A stretch of DNA of 64,000 nucleotides from Holophagales bacterium (GTDB lineage: Bacteria > Acidobacteriota > Thermoanaerobaculia > UBA5066), in contig JADJVF010000011.1 in NCBI GenBank assembly GCA_016716705.1, positions 62,001-126,000 of the forward strand, given 5' to 3'. A model generated the notes under the pieces. It saw nothing but the letters and a program-made list of their open reading frames with translations. It was not told the origin of the DNA and searched no databases. Position numbers and translations under genes: made by a program. The first letter of the stretch is position 1, and each line of letters starts with the position of its first letter. Of the stretch, positions 41,295-49,287 are shown piece by piece.

Positions 41295-43823
41295 ATGTGC
41301 GCCCGCACGATCCTCCCCGCGCTCCTCCTCCTCGCGCTCCTCGCCCCGTCTCCCGCCGACGCGGCCGCCGCGCCCTCGCCGTCGGACTTCCTGAAGCTCC
41401 CGGTCGGCGCGGACCGGACGCTCGCCGACTGGGGCCAGATCGTGTCGTATTTCCGGGCCCTCGACGCCGCATCGGATCGTGTGGAAGTGACGACGATCGG
41501 CAGGTCGACGCTCGGAGAGGAGATGATCCTCGCGGCGATCTCCTCCCCCGAGAATCTCGCGAACAAGGCCCGGATCCGGGAGATCGCGCGACGCCTCGCC
41601 GACCCGCGGGGCCTCTCCGAGGCCGACGCAGCCATGCTCGTCAAGGACGGGAGAGTCGTCCTCCTCGTCACCTGCGCCATTCACGCGAGCGAGATCGCCT
41701 CGACGCAGATGGCGATGGAGTGGGCGCACGCCCTCGCCACGGCCGACGACGCCGAGACGAAGCGGCGCCTCTCGGAGGTCGTCCTCCTCCTCGTTCCGTC
41801 GCTGAACCCCGACGGCCAGCGGATGGAGACCGAGTGGTACCGGAAGAACCTCGGGACGCGGTGGGAGGGGAGCCGGATGCCGTGGCTCTACCACCACTAC
41901 ACGGGACACGACAACAACCGCGACTTCACGCAGTTGACGCAACCCGAGACGAAGGCGATCAGCCGCGTCCTCTACCACGACTGGTTCCCCCAGGTGTTCC
42001 TCGACGAGCACCAGATGGGGGCGAGCGGCCCGCGGATGTTCGTGCCGCCCTACGCCGAGCCGCTCGACCCCGACATCCACCCGCTCGTCATCCGCGAGGT
42101 GAACATGATCGGGTCGCTCATGTCGATGCGGCTCGAGCAGAAGGGCAAGAGCGGCGTCATCTCGGGCTGGGCCTTCGACGCCTCCTGGCCGGGCGGCTCG
42201 AAGAACACGGCGTGGTGGAAGAACGTGACGGGAATCCTGACCGAGGTCGCGTCCGTCCGCGTGGCGACGCCCGTCGACGTTCCTGCGTCGGAGCTGCGAG
42301 GCGGGGGGAAGGGCCTCGTCACCTACGGAACCCAGGTGAACTTCCCCAACCCGTGGCGCGGAGGGGAATGGCGTCTGCGCGACATCATGGACTACGAACG
42401 CATCGCGTCCGACGCGCTCCTCGAGTACTGCGCGACGCACCGCCAGGACGTCCTCTCGAACATGCTCGCGCGGGCGCGCGACTCGATCGCCGCGGCGGCC
42501 CCGCGAGAGGCCTACCGGATCCCGATGGGCCAGCGCGACCCCGCCACGGCCCGCGCCCTCGCCGCGCTCCTCGTCGAGCACGGCGTCGAGGTGAAGGCGG
42601 ATGCCGCGGGCGACGTCTGGGTCCCGCTCGCGCAGCCGTACGGCCGCTTCGTGCGGGAGATGCTGGAGCCGCAGCGCTTCCCCGAGGTGAAGCTCGTCCC
42701 GGGGAAGGACATCGTCGCTCCCTACGACGTCACCGCCTGGAGCCTGCCGCTCTCGATGGGGGTCTCGGTGGAGAAGGGAGCGCTCCCGGAGGCTCTCCGC
42801 CCCTGGGGCGCCGTCGGGCCGGTTCCGTCGCCGCCGGCCGGCACGGTGGCGTTCGCCCTCGGACCCTCGAGCCCGGAGCGCTGGAAAGTCGTGGCCGAGG
42901 CGCGAAAGGGGGGCGAAGTGTCGTTTCTCCCGAGCGCCGAGGGAGCGTTCCCGGCCGGGACCGTCGTCCTCGACGCCGGGGCGGCGAAGGCGGCCGCCCG
43001 CGTCGCCGCCGATCTCGGCCTCAACCTCGTTCCTCTCGCGGCGCTCCCGAAGGGCGCGGCGAGGCTCCGGGCGCCGCGGGTCGGCATCTACAAGCCGTGG
43101 CTCGCGTCCATGGACGAAGGCTGGACCCGCTTTCTCCTCGAGCGCTACGGCTTCGCGCCCGTGACGCTCGACAACGCGGCCATCCGTGCCGGGAAGCTCT
43201 CGGCGAAGGTCGACGTCATCGTCCTTCCCGACGTCGAGAAGGAGGTCCTCGCGACCGGAAAGCCGAAGCGGGAAGAGGGCGAGATGAAGTACTTCCCGGA
43301 GCCGCGGCCGGAGCACGCGGGCGGCCTCGGGAAGGAGGGCGCCGGCGCTCTCCGCGAGTTCGTGGAAGGGGGCGGGACGATCGTCGCCCTCTCCTCTTCG
43401 TCCGAGTACCTCATCGAAGAGCTGCAGCTGCCCGTGCGCAACGCCCTCGCTCGCGTCAAGGCCGACGAGTTCCTCTGCCCCGGAAGCCTCGTGCGGATCG
43501 AGGTCGACACCACGCACCCGGTCACGTTCGGCCTGCCGCCCTCGACGCCGGCGTTCCTGAACGAGCCCATCGCTTTCCAGACCGCCCTGCCCGGCGGAGA
43601 GATGACGCGCCGCGTCCTCGCGTCGTATCCCTCCGAGGCGCGCGACGTCCTCGTCTCCGGCTGGATCCGCGGAGAGGAGAAGCTCGCGCGCAACGCCGCG
43701 GCGGTCGCCTTGACGTACGGGAAGGGGAAGCTCGTCCTCCTCGGATTCCGGGCCCAGCACCGCGCTCAGACGAACGCGACGTTCCCGTTCCTCTTCAACG
43801 CGCTCGCCTGGTCGGTGATGTAG
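41295..43823 (+). CDS. Secreted M14 zinc carboxypeptidase with GATase1-like C-terminal domain
   Basis: An 842-residue exported peptidase. A signal peptide (LLLLALLAPSPADA) is followed by an M14 carboxypeptidase domain (about residues 45-330): AIHASEIAST gives the HxxE zinc motif, LVPSLNPDG the substrate loop, HDNNRDF and DEHQMG the third zinc His and its surroundings. The region beyond about residue 400 ends in a class I glutamine-amidotransferase-like fold (DVIVLPDVEKEV, LREFVEGGGTIVALSSSSEYLI, GKLVLLGFRAQHR), common in a secreted M14 subfamily. It probably removes C-terminal residues of peptides in the periplasm. The ATG at 41295 begins the signal peptide; the upstream frame to 41202 is not supported. 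Confidence 0.87.
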   Translation: MCARTILPALLLLALLAPSPADAAAAPSPSDFLKLPVGADRTLADWGQIVSYFRALDAASDRVEVTTIGRSTLGEEMILAAISSPENLANKARIREIARRLADPRGLSEADAAMLVKDGRVVLLVTCAIHASEIASTQMAMEWAHALATADDAETKRRLSEVVLLLVPSLNPDGQRMETEWYRKNLGTRWEGSRMPWLYHHYTGHDNNRDFTQLTQPETKAISRVLYHDWFPQVFLDEHQMGASGPRMFVPPYAEPLDPDIHPLVIREVNMIGSLMSMRLEQKGKSGVISGWAFDASWPGGSKNTAWWKNVTGILTEVASVRVATPVDVPASELRGGGKGLVTYGTQVNFPNPWRGGEWRLRDIMDYERIASDALLEYCATHRQDVLSNMLARARDSIAAAAPREAYRIPMGQRDPATARALAALLVEHGVEVKADAAGDVWVPLAQPYGRFVREMLEPQRFPEVKLVPGKDIVAPYDVTAWSLPLSMGVSVEKGALPEALRPWGAVGPVPSPPAGTVAFALGPSSPERWKVVAEARKGGEVSFLPSAEGAFPAGTVVLDAGAAKAAARVAADLGLNLVPLAALPKGAARLRAPRVGIYKPWLASMDEGWTRFLLERYGFAPVTLDNAAIRAGKLSAKVDVIVLPDVEKEVLATGKPKREEGEMKYFPEPRPEHAGGLGKEGAGALREFVEGGGTIVALSSSSEYLIEELQLPVRNALARVKADEFLCPGSLVRIEVDTTHPVTFGLPPSTPAFLNEPIAFQTALPGGEMTRRVLASYPSEARDVLVSGWIRGEEKLARNAAAVALTYGKGKLVLLGFRAQHRAQTNATFPFLFNALAWSVM

Positions 43824-43829
43824 GGAGAC

Positions 43830-44603
43830 TCAGAAACGGAGGGAGAGGCAGCTGAGGCCTCCGTCCAGCTTCCGGAATTCCGACATGTCGAGGGGGACGG
43901 TCGGGAGGCCGAGGGCTCGGACGGCTCCTTCGAATCGGGGGAAGCCGGCGGCGAGAAGGACCCGCCCGTTCACCAGGACGGCGTTGGCTGCGTACTCCTC
44001 CCCCGGTGGGACGGGAAGGCGTGACCAGCCCCGGAACTCGGGGCGGGAGGCGAGGAGGTCCGTGAGCGCGAGGGTCCTGCCGCCGAGCCAGGCGATCCCG
44101 CTCTTGAGGTGGAGGAGGCCCGGGATTCCACGGATGTCGACGACCGACGAACCGAGCCCGAGAGGCGACAGGAGCGATGCAAGCTGACGGGCCCCTCCCT
44201 CGTTCGTCCTCTCCGAGACGCCGATGAAGACGTGGTCCCCCGCCTCGCAGACGTCGCCGCCGTCGACCGTTCCCGGCGCTTCGATCGCTGCCGAGGAATG
44301 GAAGAACGCTTCGAGCGCCGGCCGGATCGCGTCGACTTCCCCGGCGCGGCTCGGGGCGCCTGGCCTGCAGAGGACCGCGAGGCCGCGGGCGAGGACGGCG
44401 GTGTCCTCGACGAACGTCGAATCGGGGAAGCGGTCGTCGGGAGGGAGTGTCGTCACCTCGAGGCCGCACGCCTCGAGGGCGGCGAGGTAGGCGGCGTGCT
44501 GTGCGAGCGCCGCGGGGAGGTCGGGGGGGCCGAGGCCCGCCGTCGTCAGCCCTTCGGCGAACGTCGCGGAGGGGGGACGGACGATCGCGCGCGTGAACGT
44601 CAC
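43830..44603 (-). CDS. Dimethylarginine dimethylaminohydrolase-like amidinotransferase-fold enzyme
   Basis: A 257-residue protein of the DDAH/ADI superfamily. It has FVEDTAVL and TVDGGDVC (guanidine-binding acids), GLLHLKSG with the catalytic His, and a C-terminal catalytic Cys in DGGLSCLSLRF. These enzymes hydrolyse methylated arginine or related guanidines to citrulline-like products. The substrate here is open. The GTG at 44603 overlaps the MazG stop as GTGA, so it is co-translated with mazG. Its stop is 6 nt from the convergent M14 gene. Confidence 0.85.
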   Translation of the reverse strand: MTFTRAIVRPPSATFAEGLTTAGLGPPDLPAALAQHAAYLAALEACGLEVTTLPPDDRFPDSTFVEDTAVLARGLAVLCRPGAPSRAGEVDAIRPALEAFFHSSAAIEAPGTVDGGDVCEAGDHVFIGVSERTNEGGARQLASLLSPLGLGSSVVDIRGIPGLLHLKSGIAWLGGRTLALTDLLASRPEFRGWSRLPVPPGEEYAANAVLVNGRVLLAAGFPRFEGAVRALGLPTVPLDMSEFRKLDGGLSCLSLRF

Positions 44604-45430
44604 GGTTTTTCGTCCTTCTTGACGTCGTCCCAGGTCCGGTCGAGCTCCGGCAGCGGCGTCCCGGCGACGTCGCGGCCGGAGGCCCTCACCCGGCGGGCGA
44701 CCTCTTCGAACCGCCTCACGAACTTCGCATTCGTCGCCTGCAGGGCCGCTTCGGGGTCGACGCCGTGGCGGCGGGCGACGTTGACGACGGTGAAGAGGAT
44801 GTCGCCGATCTCGTGAGCCACGGAATCCCTGGTCGCCCCCTCGGCGAGCAGCTCGGCCTTGAACTCGCCGACCTCCTCGTCGAGCTTGGCGAGGACGTCG
44901 GCGTCGCGTTGCCAGTCGAAGCCGAGATCGGCGGCCCGGGAGGTGACCCGCACCGCTTTCAGGAGGGCGGGGAGGGCGCGCGGGACTCCGGCGAAGGGGG
45001 AGGGCGTCTCCTCGCCGGCGGCCTTCCCGGCTCGCTCCTTCTCCTTCAGCTTCTCCCACTGGACCCGGACGGACTCGGCGTCCGTCACGGCGCTCTCGCC
45101 GAAGACGTGCGGGTGCCGGGCGACCATCTTGGCGTGGACCCGCCCGGCGAGGGAGGCGAGGTCGAAGGCTCCCCGCTCCCGGCCGAGCTCGGCGAGGAAG
45201 ACGATCTCGAAGAAGAGGTCGCCGAGCTCCCCCTCGAGCTCGTCGAGGTTCTCCCGTGCGAGGGCGTCGAGCGCTTCGTAGCACTCCTCGAGGAGGTACC
45301 CCGACAGGTCGGCGAAGGTCTGCTTTCTGTCCCATGGGCACTCCGCCCTCAGGCGTGCCATGAGGCGGACGAGGTCGGACGCGGCCTCGCCGGCGGCCTC
45401 GGGGCGCAGGGATTTCGTCTCGGACGGCAC
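44600..45430 (-). CDS. mazG: Nucleoside triphosphate pyrophosphohydrolase MazG
   Basis: A 276-residue MazG with two similar helical domains. The first has CPWDRKQTFADLSGYLLEE and EELGDLFFEIVFLAELG-type sequence (ELEGELGDLFFEIVF), the second HEIGDILFTVVNVARRHGVDPE. Both carry the EExxE / ExxD metal sites. It hydrolyses NTPs and dNTPs to monophosphates and can lower ppGpp. GTG at 45430 is preceded by AAGGAGGTCGA, one of the best ribosome sites in the window. It is the first gene of a two-gene operon with the DDAH-like enzyme. Confidence 0.93.
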   Translation of the reverse strand: MPSETKSLRPEAAGEAASDLVRLMARLRAECPWDRKQTFADLSGYLLEECYEALDALARENLDELEGELGDLFFEIVFLAELGRERGAFDLASLAGRVHAKMVARHPHVFGESAVTDAESVRVQWEKLKEKERAGKAAGEETPSPFAGVPRALPALLKAVRVTSRAADLGFDWQRDADVLAKLDEEVGEFKAELLAEGATRDSVAHEIGDILFTVVNVARRHGVDPEAALQATNAKFVRRFEEVARRVRASGRDVAGTPLPELDRTWDDVKKDEKP

Positions 45431-45495
45431 TCGACCTCCTTGTCCGGGCGGCGGCGGAGGGTTCCCCGTAGAATGAAGCGCCCGAACGAGGCCTT

Positions 45496-45951
45496 ATGTC
45501 AGAAGCTTCAAAGACGATCAAGGTCGTCGACCGCAGGATGTTCAACGCCGAGGGGGACCTGCGGGACGACGTGATGGAAGAGCTCGCGAAGGCGCCCCCG
45601 GCGCCGATGGCGTCGCCGGAGGAGGCTCCGGCGGCCCCGCCCCCGGAAGAAGTGGTCCCGAGCAGCCCGGCGTTCCTGCGTCTCCTCGACATGCTCGCGC
45701 AGACGGCGTCCCTGTACCTGCAGGGGATTCCGGACCCTGCCACGGGCCGCCGTTCGGTGGACCTGGGCGCTTCGCGCGAGATCATCGATTCGCTGGTTGC
45801 CCTCCGCGAGAAGACGCGGGGCCGGCTTTCCTTCGAGGAGACCGACGCCCTGGAGGGTCTCCTCGGAGAGCTTCAGATGGTCTTCACGAGACTGGCCGCG
45901 CAGGCCAAGGGGGCGCCCGGGATGCCTCCTCCGCCACGGCCGAGGGGCTGA
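45496..45951 (+). CDS. DUF1844 family protein
   Basis: A 151-residue protein. The N-terminal 60 residues are acidic and proline-rich; the C-terminal half matches DUF1844: FLRLLDMLAQTASLYLQGIPDP, ASREIIDSLVALREKTRGRLSFEE, LEGLLGELQMVFTRLA. The family is of unknown function and common in Acidobacteriota and Deltaproteobacteria. ATG at 45496; TAGAAT 21 nt upstream. It precedes the TPR/zinc-ribbon gene by 14 nt and is probably in one operon with it. Confidence 0.8.
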   Translation: MSEASKTIKVVDRRMFNAEGDLRDDVMEELAKAPPAPMASPEEAPAAPPPEEVVPSSPAFLRLLDMLAQTASLYLQGIPDPATGRRSVDLGASREIIDSLVALREKTRGRLSFEETDALEGLLGELQMVFTRLAAQAKGAPGMPPPPRPRG

Positions 45952-45965
45952 CCCTGCGAGAGCCG

Positions 45966-47870
45966 ATGCGCCGCGAACCGGGGCTCGGCCCTTCCCGCCG
46001 TGCGCCGCGGCGCGCGGCGCTCGCGCTGTCTCTCTTTTCCTTCCTCCTGGCGGGAACCTCGTGGGCGCAGGTACTTCAGGCGCCGGGAGAGGCGAACGAG
46101 TCCACCTTCCGCCGCGAGGTACGGGGGCAGTGGTTCGCGTGGCTCGCGGCCCACGAAGAAGGCGATCCCGTCATGGCGTCGCAGAAGGTCGACGAGATCG
46201 TCCGGCACGCCAGGAAGATCGGCCTGAAGCGGCTGACCGACCTCTCCCTCGCGGCCACTCTGATGGCGCGGAAGGAGATGGCGGAGGGGAACCGCGAGAA
46301 GGCCCGCTGGGCGCTCGATTCGGCGATCCGGCTCGACCCCGACCTGCCCGAGGCGAGATGGTCCCGCGTCGCGCTGGCGCTCGAGGCGGACAAGCTCACC
46401 GTGCCCCGCGAGCTCCTGGGCGCCGTGCGGACCGTCTTCGTCGACCTGGAAGGGCGGCGCGTCCTCTTCGTCCGTGCGGCGCTCCTCGTCGTCCTGACCC
46501 TGGCGGCCGTGGGCGCCGCCTTCGTGATCCTGCTGGTTGCGGTAGAGGTCCGGCGGCTCTTCCACGACCTGACGGAGCTGACGGGCCGGTGGGTCTCGCA
46601 CCCGGCCGACTCGGTCCTGGCAGCCGGAATCCTCGCCCTGCCCCTCTTCTTCGCCCTGGACGTGGGGTGGCTCCTTCTCTGGCTCTTCGTCCTCTCCTTC
46701 GGGTACGCGGAGAAGTACGTGAGGTGGGCGGCGCTCGCCGGCCTCGTCCCTCTCGTCCTCGTCGCGCCGGCGCTCGACCGTGCCGCGGCGAAGCTGGCCG
46801 TCTCGGCCTCCCCGGTCCTGCGCGGGGCCGAGGCGCTTCAGGAGAAGCGGTACGACCAGAGGGTCCTCGACGATCTCGAGGGGGTCAAGAACCTGTTCCC
46901 GGAGGACGCCGACCTGCGGTTCCTTCTCGGGTGCCTGTACCAGCAGCTCGGGCAGAACGACCGCGCCGTCGCCGAGTACACCGTCGCCGCGCAGGTTTCG
47001 ACGGTGGAGGTGCGCGCGCTCATCAACCGGGGGGACATCCGTTTCGTGGACGGTGACTTCGGCGCGGCCCAGGAGGACTTCCAGGAGGCCCTCCGCCGCG
47101 ACCCTCGAGACGTGAGGGCCCGCTACAACCTCTCCCTCGTCTACGGCGAGACCTTCCGGACCGTGGAGGCGCAGGAGAAGCTCACCGAGGCGCGCGCGCT
47201 GGACAACGGCCTCGTCACGCAGTTCCTCGACAGCCCGACGCTCGTGAAGGTCGTCTCCCTCGGGTACACACCCGAGGAAGCGCTGGCGAAGGTCGGAGCC
47301 CTGCAGCGAGATTCCCGAAGCCGCCGCGTCCTCGGGCACTTCCACGTGGGGAGCGACATCCGCACCTGGACCGTACCGTTCGCGGTGGCCATTCCGCTGG
47401 TGGCGGCCGCCGCCTTCGGCCTCGACTCCTTCCGCAGGAAGAGGCGTGGCTACGCCCTCTCCTGCGACAAGTGCGGGCGGACGTTCTGCCGGCTCTGCAA
47501 GCCGCCCGGAGAGAGTGCGCTCCTCTGCTCGCAGTGCATCCACGTCTACCTGAAGAAGGACGGCGTCTCCATCGAGACGAAGCTCCAGAAAGTCGAGGAA
47601 GTCCGGCGCCGGCAGGGGATCGAGGGGCGCCTGCGTGGGGCGCTCAACGTGATCCTCCCCGGCGGCGAGTTCCTCTTCCAGGGACGGGCCGGGACGGCGA
47701 TGGCGATCCTCGCCCCCTTCTTCCTCGGACTCTTCGCCGCAGTCTTTCGCCAGGACCTCGCGCTCTCGCCGCGGCCCGGCGCCGGGTCGCTTCTCGTCGG
47801 GACCGTCTTCTGGGCGCTCCTGGCGCTCGCGGCCTGGGTCGTGGGCCAGCTCACGGCGAGAAAGGGGTGA
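45966..47870 (+). CDS. Membrane protein with TPR repeats and zinc ribbon
   Basis: A 634-residue protein. Signal-like N-terminus (LFSFLLAGTSWAQ), then TPR-like helices (AREKARWALDSAIRLDPDLPEARW-type), four to five membrane segments around residues 155-285, a second TPR block (about 290-410, including AQEDFQEALRRDPRDVRARYNLSLVYGE-type units), another membrane helix, and a treble-clef-like zinc site near 500: SCDKCGRTFCRLCKP ... LLCSQC. Two last membrane segments close it. The combination has no name I recognise. It sits between DUF1844 and a DUF4388 protein with 14- and 4-nt gaps, so the three probably form one functional unit of unknown role. Confidence 0.72.
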   Translation: MRREPGLGPSRRAPRRAALALSLFSFLLAGTSWAQVLQAPGEANESTFRREVRGQWFAWLAAHEEGDPVMASQKVDEIVRHARKIGLKRLTDLSLAATLMARKEMAEGNREKARWALDSAIRLDPDLPEARWSRVALALEADKLTVPRELLGAVRTVFVDLEGRRVLFVRAALLVVLTLAAVGAAFVILLVAVEVRRLFHDLTELTGRWVSHPADSVLAAGILALPLFFALDVGWLLLWLFVLSFGYAEKYVRWAALAGLVPLVLVAPALDRAAAKLAVSASPVLRGAEALQEKRYDQRVLDDLEGVKNLFPEDADLRFLLGCLYQQLGQNDRAVAEYTVAAQVSTVEVRALINRGDIRFVDGDFGAAQEDFQEALRRDPRDVRARYNLSLVYGETFRTVEAQEKLTEARALDNGLVTQFLDSPTLVKVVSLGYTPEEALAKVGALQRDSRSRRVLGHFHVGSDIRTWTVPFAVAIPLVAAAAFGLDSFRRKRRGYALSCDKCGRTFCRLCKPPGESALLCSQCIHVYLKKDGVSIETKLQKVEEVRRRQGIEGRLRGALNVILPGGEFLFQGRAGTAMAILAPFFLGLFAAVFRQDLALSPRPGAGSLLVGTVFWALLALAAWVVGQLTARKG

Positions 47871-47874
47871 CGGC

Positions 47875-49173
47875 GTGGCGCTCGAAGGGACCCTCCACGA
47901 CTTCGCCCTCCCCGACATCCTCCAGCTCATCTCCCTGCAGAAGAAGACGGGCCTGCTGACCCTTCGCGGCCCCGAAGACACCGTCATCCTCGGCTTCGAC
48001 AACGGGTCTCTCGTCTCTGCAGAATCGCAGGCCCGCCGCCTCGACACACGCCTCGGGACGCTCCTCGTGAAGACGCGAAGCCTGGCGCCCGACTCGCTCG
48101 CGAAGGCCCTCGAGATCCAGGGGCAGACGCTCCAGCGGCTCGGCTTCATCCTCCTGAAGAACGGCTTCTGCGACGCGGACCAGCTGCGGGCCGGGCTCGA
48201 CGCGCAGGTGAAGAAGATCGCCTACGGCCTCTTCCGGTGGACCGACGCCGACTACGTCTTCGACCAGCAGGACCGGATCGACTACGACCACGAGTACTTC
48301 CGCCCGATCCAGGTCGAAAGCCTCCTGATGGAGGGGGCGAGGATGGTCGACGAGTGGCCGATCATCCAGAAGGTCGTCCGCTCGCCCGAGCTCGTCTACC
48401 AGAGGGTGGCGGTGGGGCAGCGGGTGGAGCTGGCCGAAGGGGCCGACGACATCGAGGAGATCGGGGAAGCGACGTTCGCGAAGGCCCGGGAGAAGCGCGA
48501 CGGGCCGATCCGGATCTCGAAGGCCGAGTGGGCGGTCTACGAGCTCGTCGACGGGCGGCGGACGATCGGCGACATCGTCGACCGGACGTTCCTTTCCGAC
48601 TTCGAGGGCTCCAAGGCGTTCTACGACCTCCTCAGCCGGGGGCTCATCGAGGAGGCGCGCCGCACCGGCTTCGTCGACGAGACCGGGACCTTCTCGGTCG
48701 AAATGCCCTCGGTGCGCCCGAGGCTGCCGTTCGCCTCGGTCTTCGCAGGTTTCGTCCTCGTGGTGGCTCTGCTGGCGGGATTGAGGCTTCAGTCCCGGAA
48801 CCCCGCGAACGTCTTCACGTATCCGCCGCGGCGCGTGGCGGCCCTGGAGGGGTTCCAGAAGGCCGTATCCCTGTCCCGGCTCCGGCGGATGTCGGAGGCA
48901 ATCGACGCCTTCTACCTGACGCAGGGCCGCTTTCCGGAGTCCCCTGCGGCGATCGCCAGCTCGGGACTCCTGGCGCCGAGCGACCTCATCGACCCCTGGG
49001 GGCGACCCTACCGGTACATCCTTCAGAACGACACCGGGAAGTACTACCTGGCCGGGTTCGACGCGGAAGGGAAGACGGACACCGATCTCTTCTTCGCCCA
49101 CGTCGCTCAGGGGACGGGAGCGTCAGGGGAGATCCAGGCCAGTGGCAGCAAGGAAATCATTGTCATAAAGTGA
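47875..49173 (+). CDS. DUF4388 protein with C-terminal GspG-like domain
   Basis: A 432-residue protein. Residues 1-100 are a DUF4388 (PatA-type) domain: LEGTLHDFALPDILQLISLQKKTGLL and a LRGPEDTVILGFDNGSLV strand. Residues about 100-270 are helical and winged-helix-like (IGDIVDRTFLSDFEGSKAF). A single membrane segment (VFAGFVLVVALLAGLRL) is followed by a periplasmic domain with SEAIDAFYLTQGRFPESPAAI and DPWGRPYRYILQN, which resembles the C-terminus of type II secretion major pseudopilins (GspG). The start is a GTG 4 nt after the previous gene's stop. A link between gliding or envelope signalling and pilus-like assembly is conceivable. Confidence 0.75.
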   Translation: MALEGTLHDFALPDILQLISLQKKTGLLTLRGPEDTVILGFDNGSLVSAESQARRLDTRLGTLLVKTRSLAPDSLAKALEIQGQTLQRLGFILLKNGFCDADQLRAGLDAQVKKIAYGLFRWTDADYVFDQQDRIDYDHEYFRPIQVESLLMEGARMVDEWPIIQKVVRSPELVYQRVAVGQRVELAEGADDIEEIGEATFAKAREKRDGPIRISKAEWAVYELVDGRRTIGDIVDRTFLSDFEGSKAFYDLLSRGLIEEARRTGFVDETGTFSVEMPSVRPRLPFASVFAGFVLVVALLAGLRLQSRNPANVFTYPPRRVAALEGFQKAVSLSRLRRMSEAIDAFYLTQGRFPESPAAIASSGLLAPSDLIDPWGRPYRYILQNDTGKYYLAGFDAEGKTDTDLFFAHVAQGTGASGEIQASGSKEIIVIK

Positions 49174-49220
49174 GTTGCGAAAAGTCTTCACCCCTGATGA
49201 AGATTTTCGTTTTCGATGAC

Positions 49221-49271
49221 TTGACAACGCTACGCTAATATCTTAGATTCCTGCCTGGGTCCCTTGCAGGA
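49221..49271 (+). promoter_or_regulatory. Promoter and leader hairpin of dnaK
   Basis: TTGACA (49221-49226), 17-nt spacer and TAGATT (49244-49249) make the best vegetative promoter in the window, in an A+T-rich pocket. The predicted leader contains an inverted repeat TCCTGC/GCAGGA (49249-49271). I found no CIRCE element, and no clear HAIR box for the HspR-like repressor. Confidence 0.6.
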
Positions 49272-49287
49272 CCCGGAGGGAATCAGG

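Noticed and set aside
49174..49287. CIRCE or HAIR heat-shock operator
   Set aside because: No TTAGCACTC/GAGTGCTAA or CTTGAGT/ACTCAAG pair is present.
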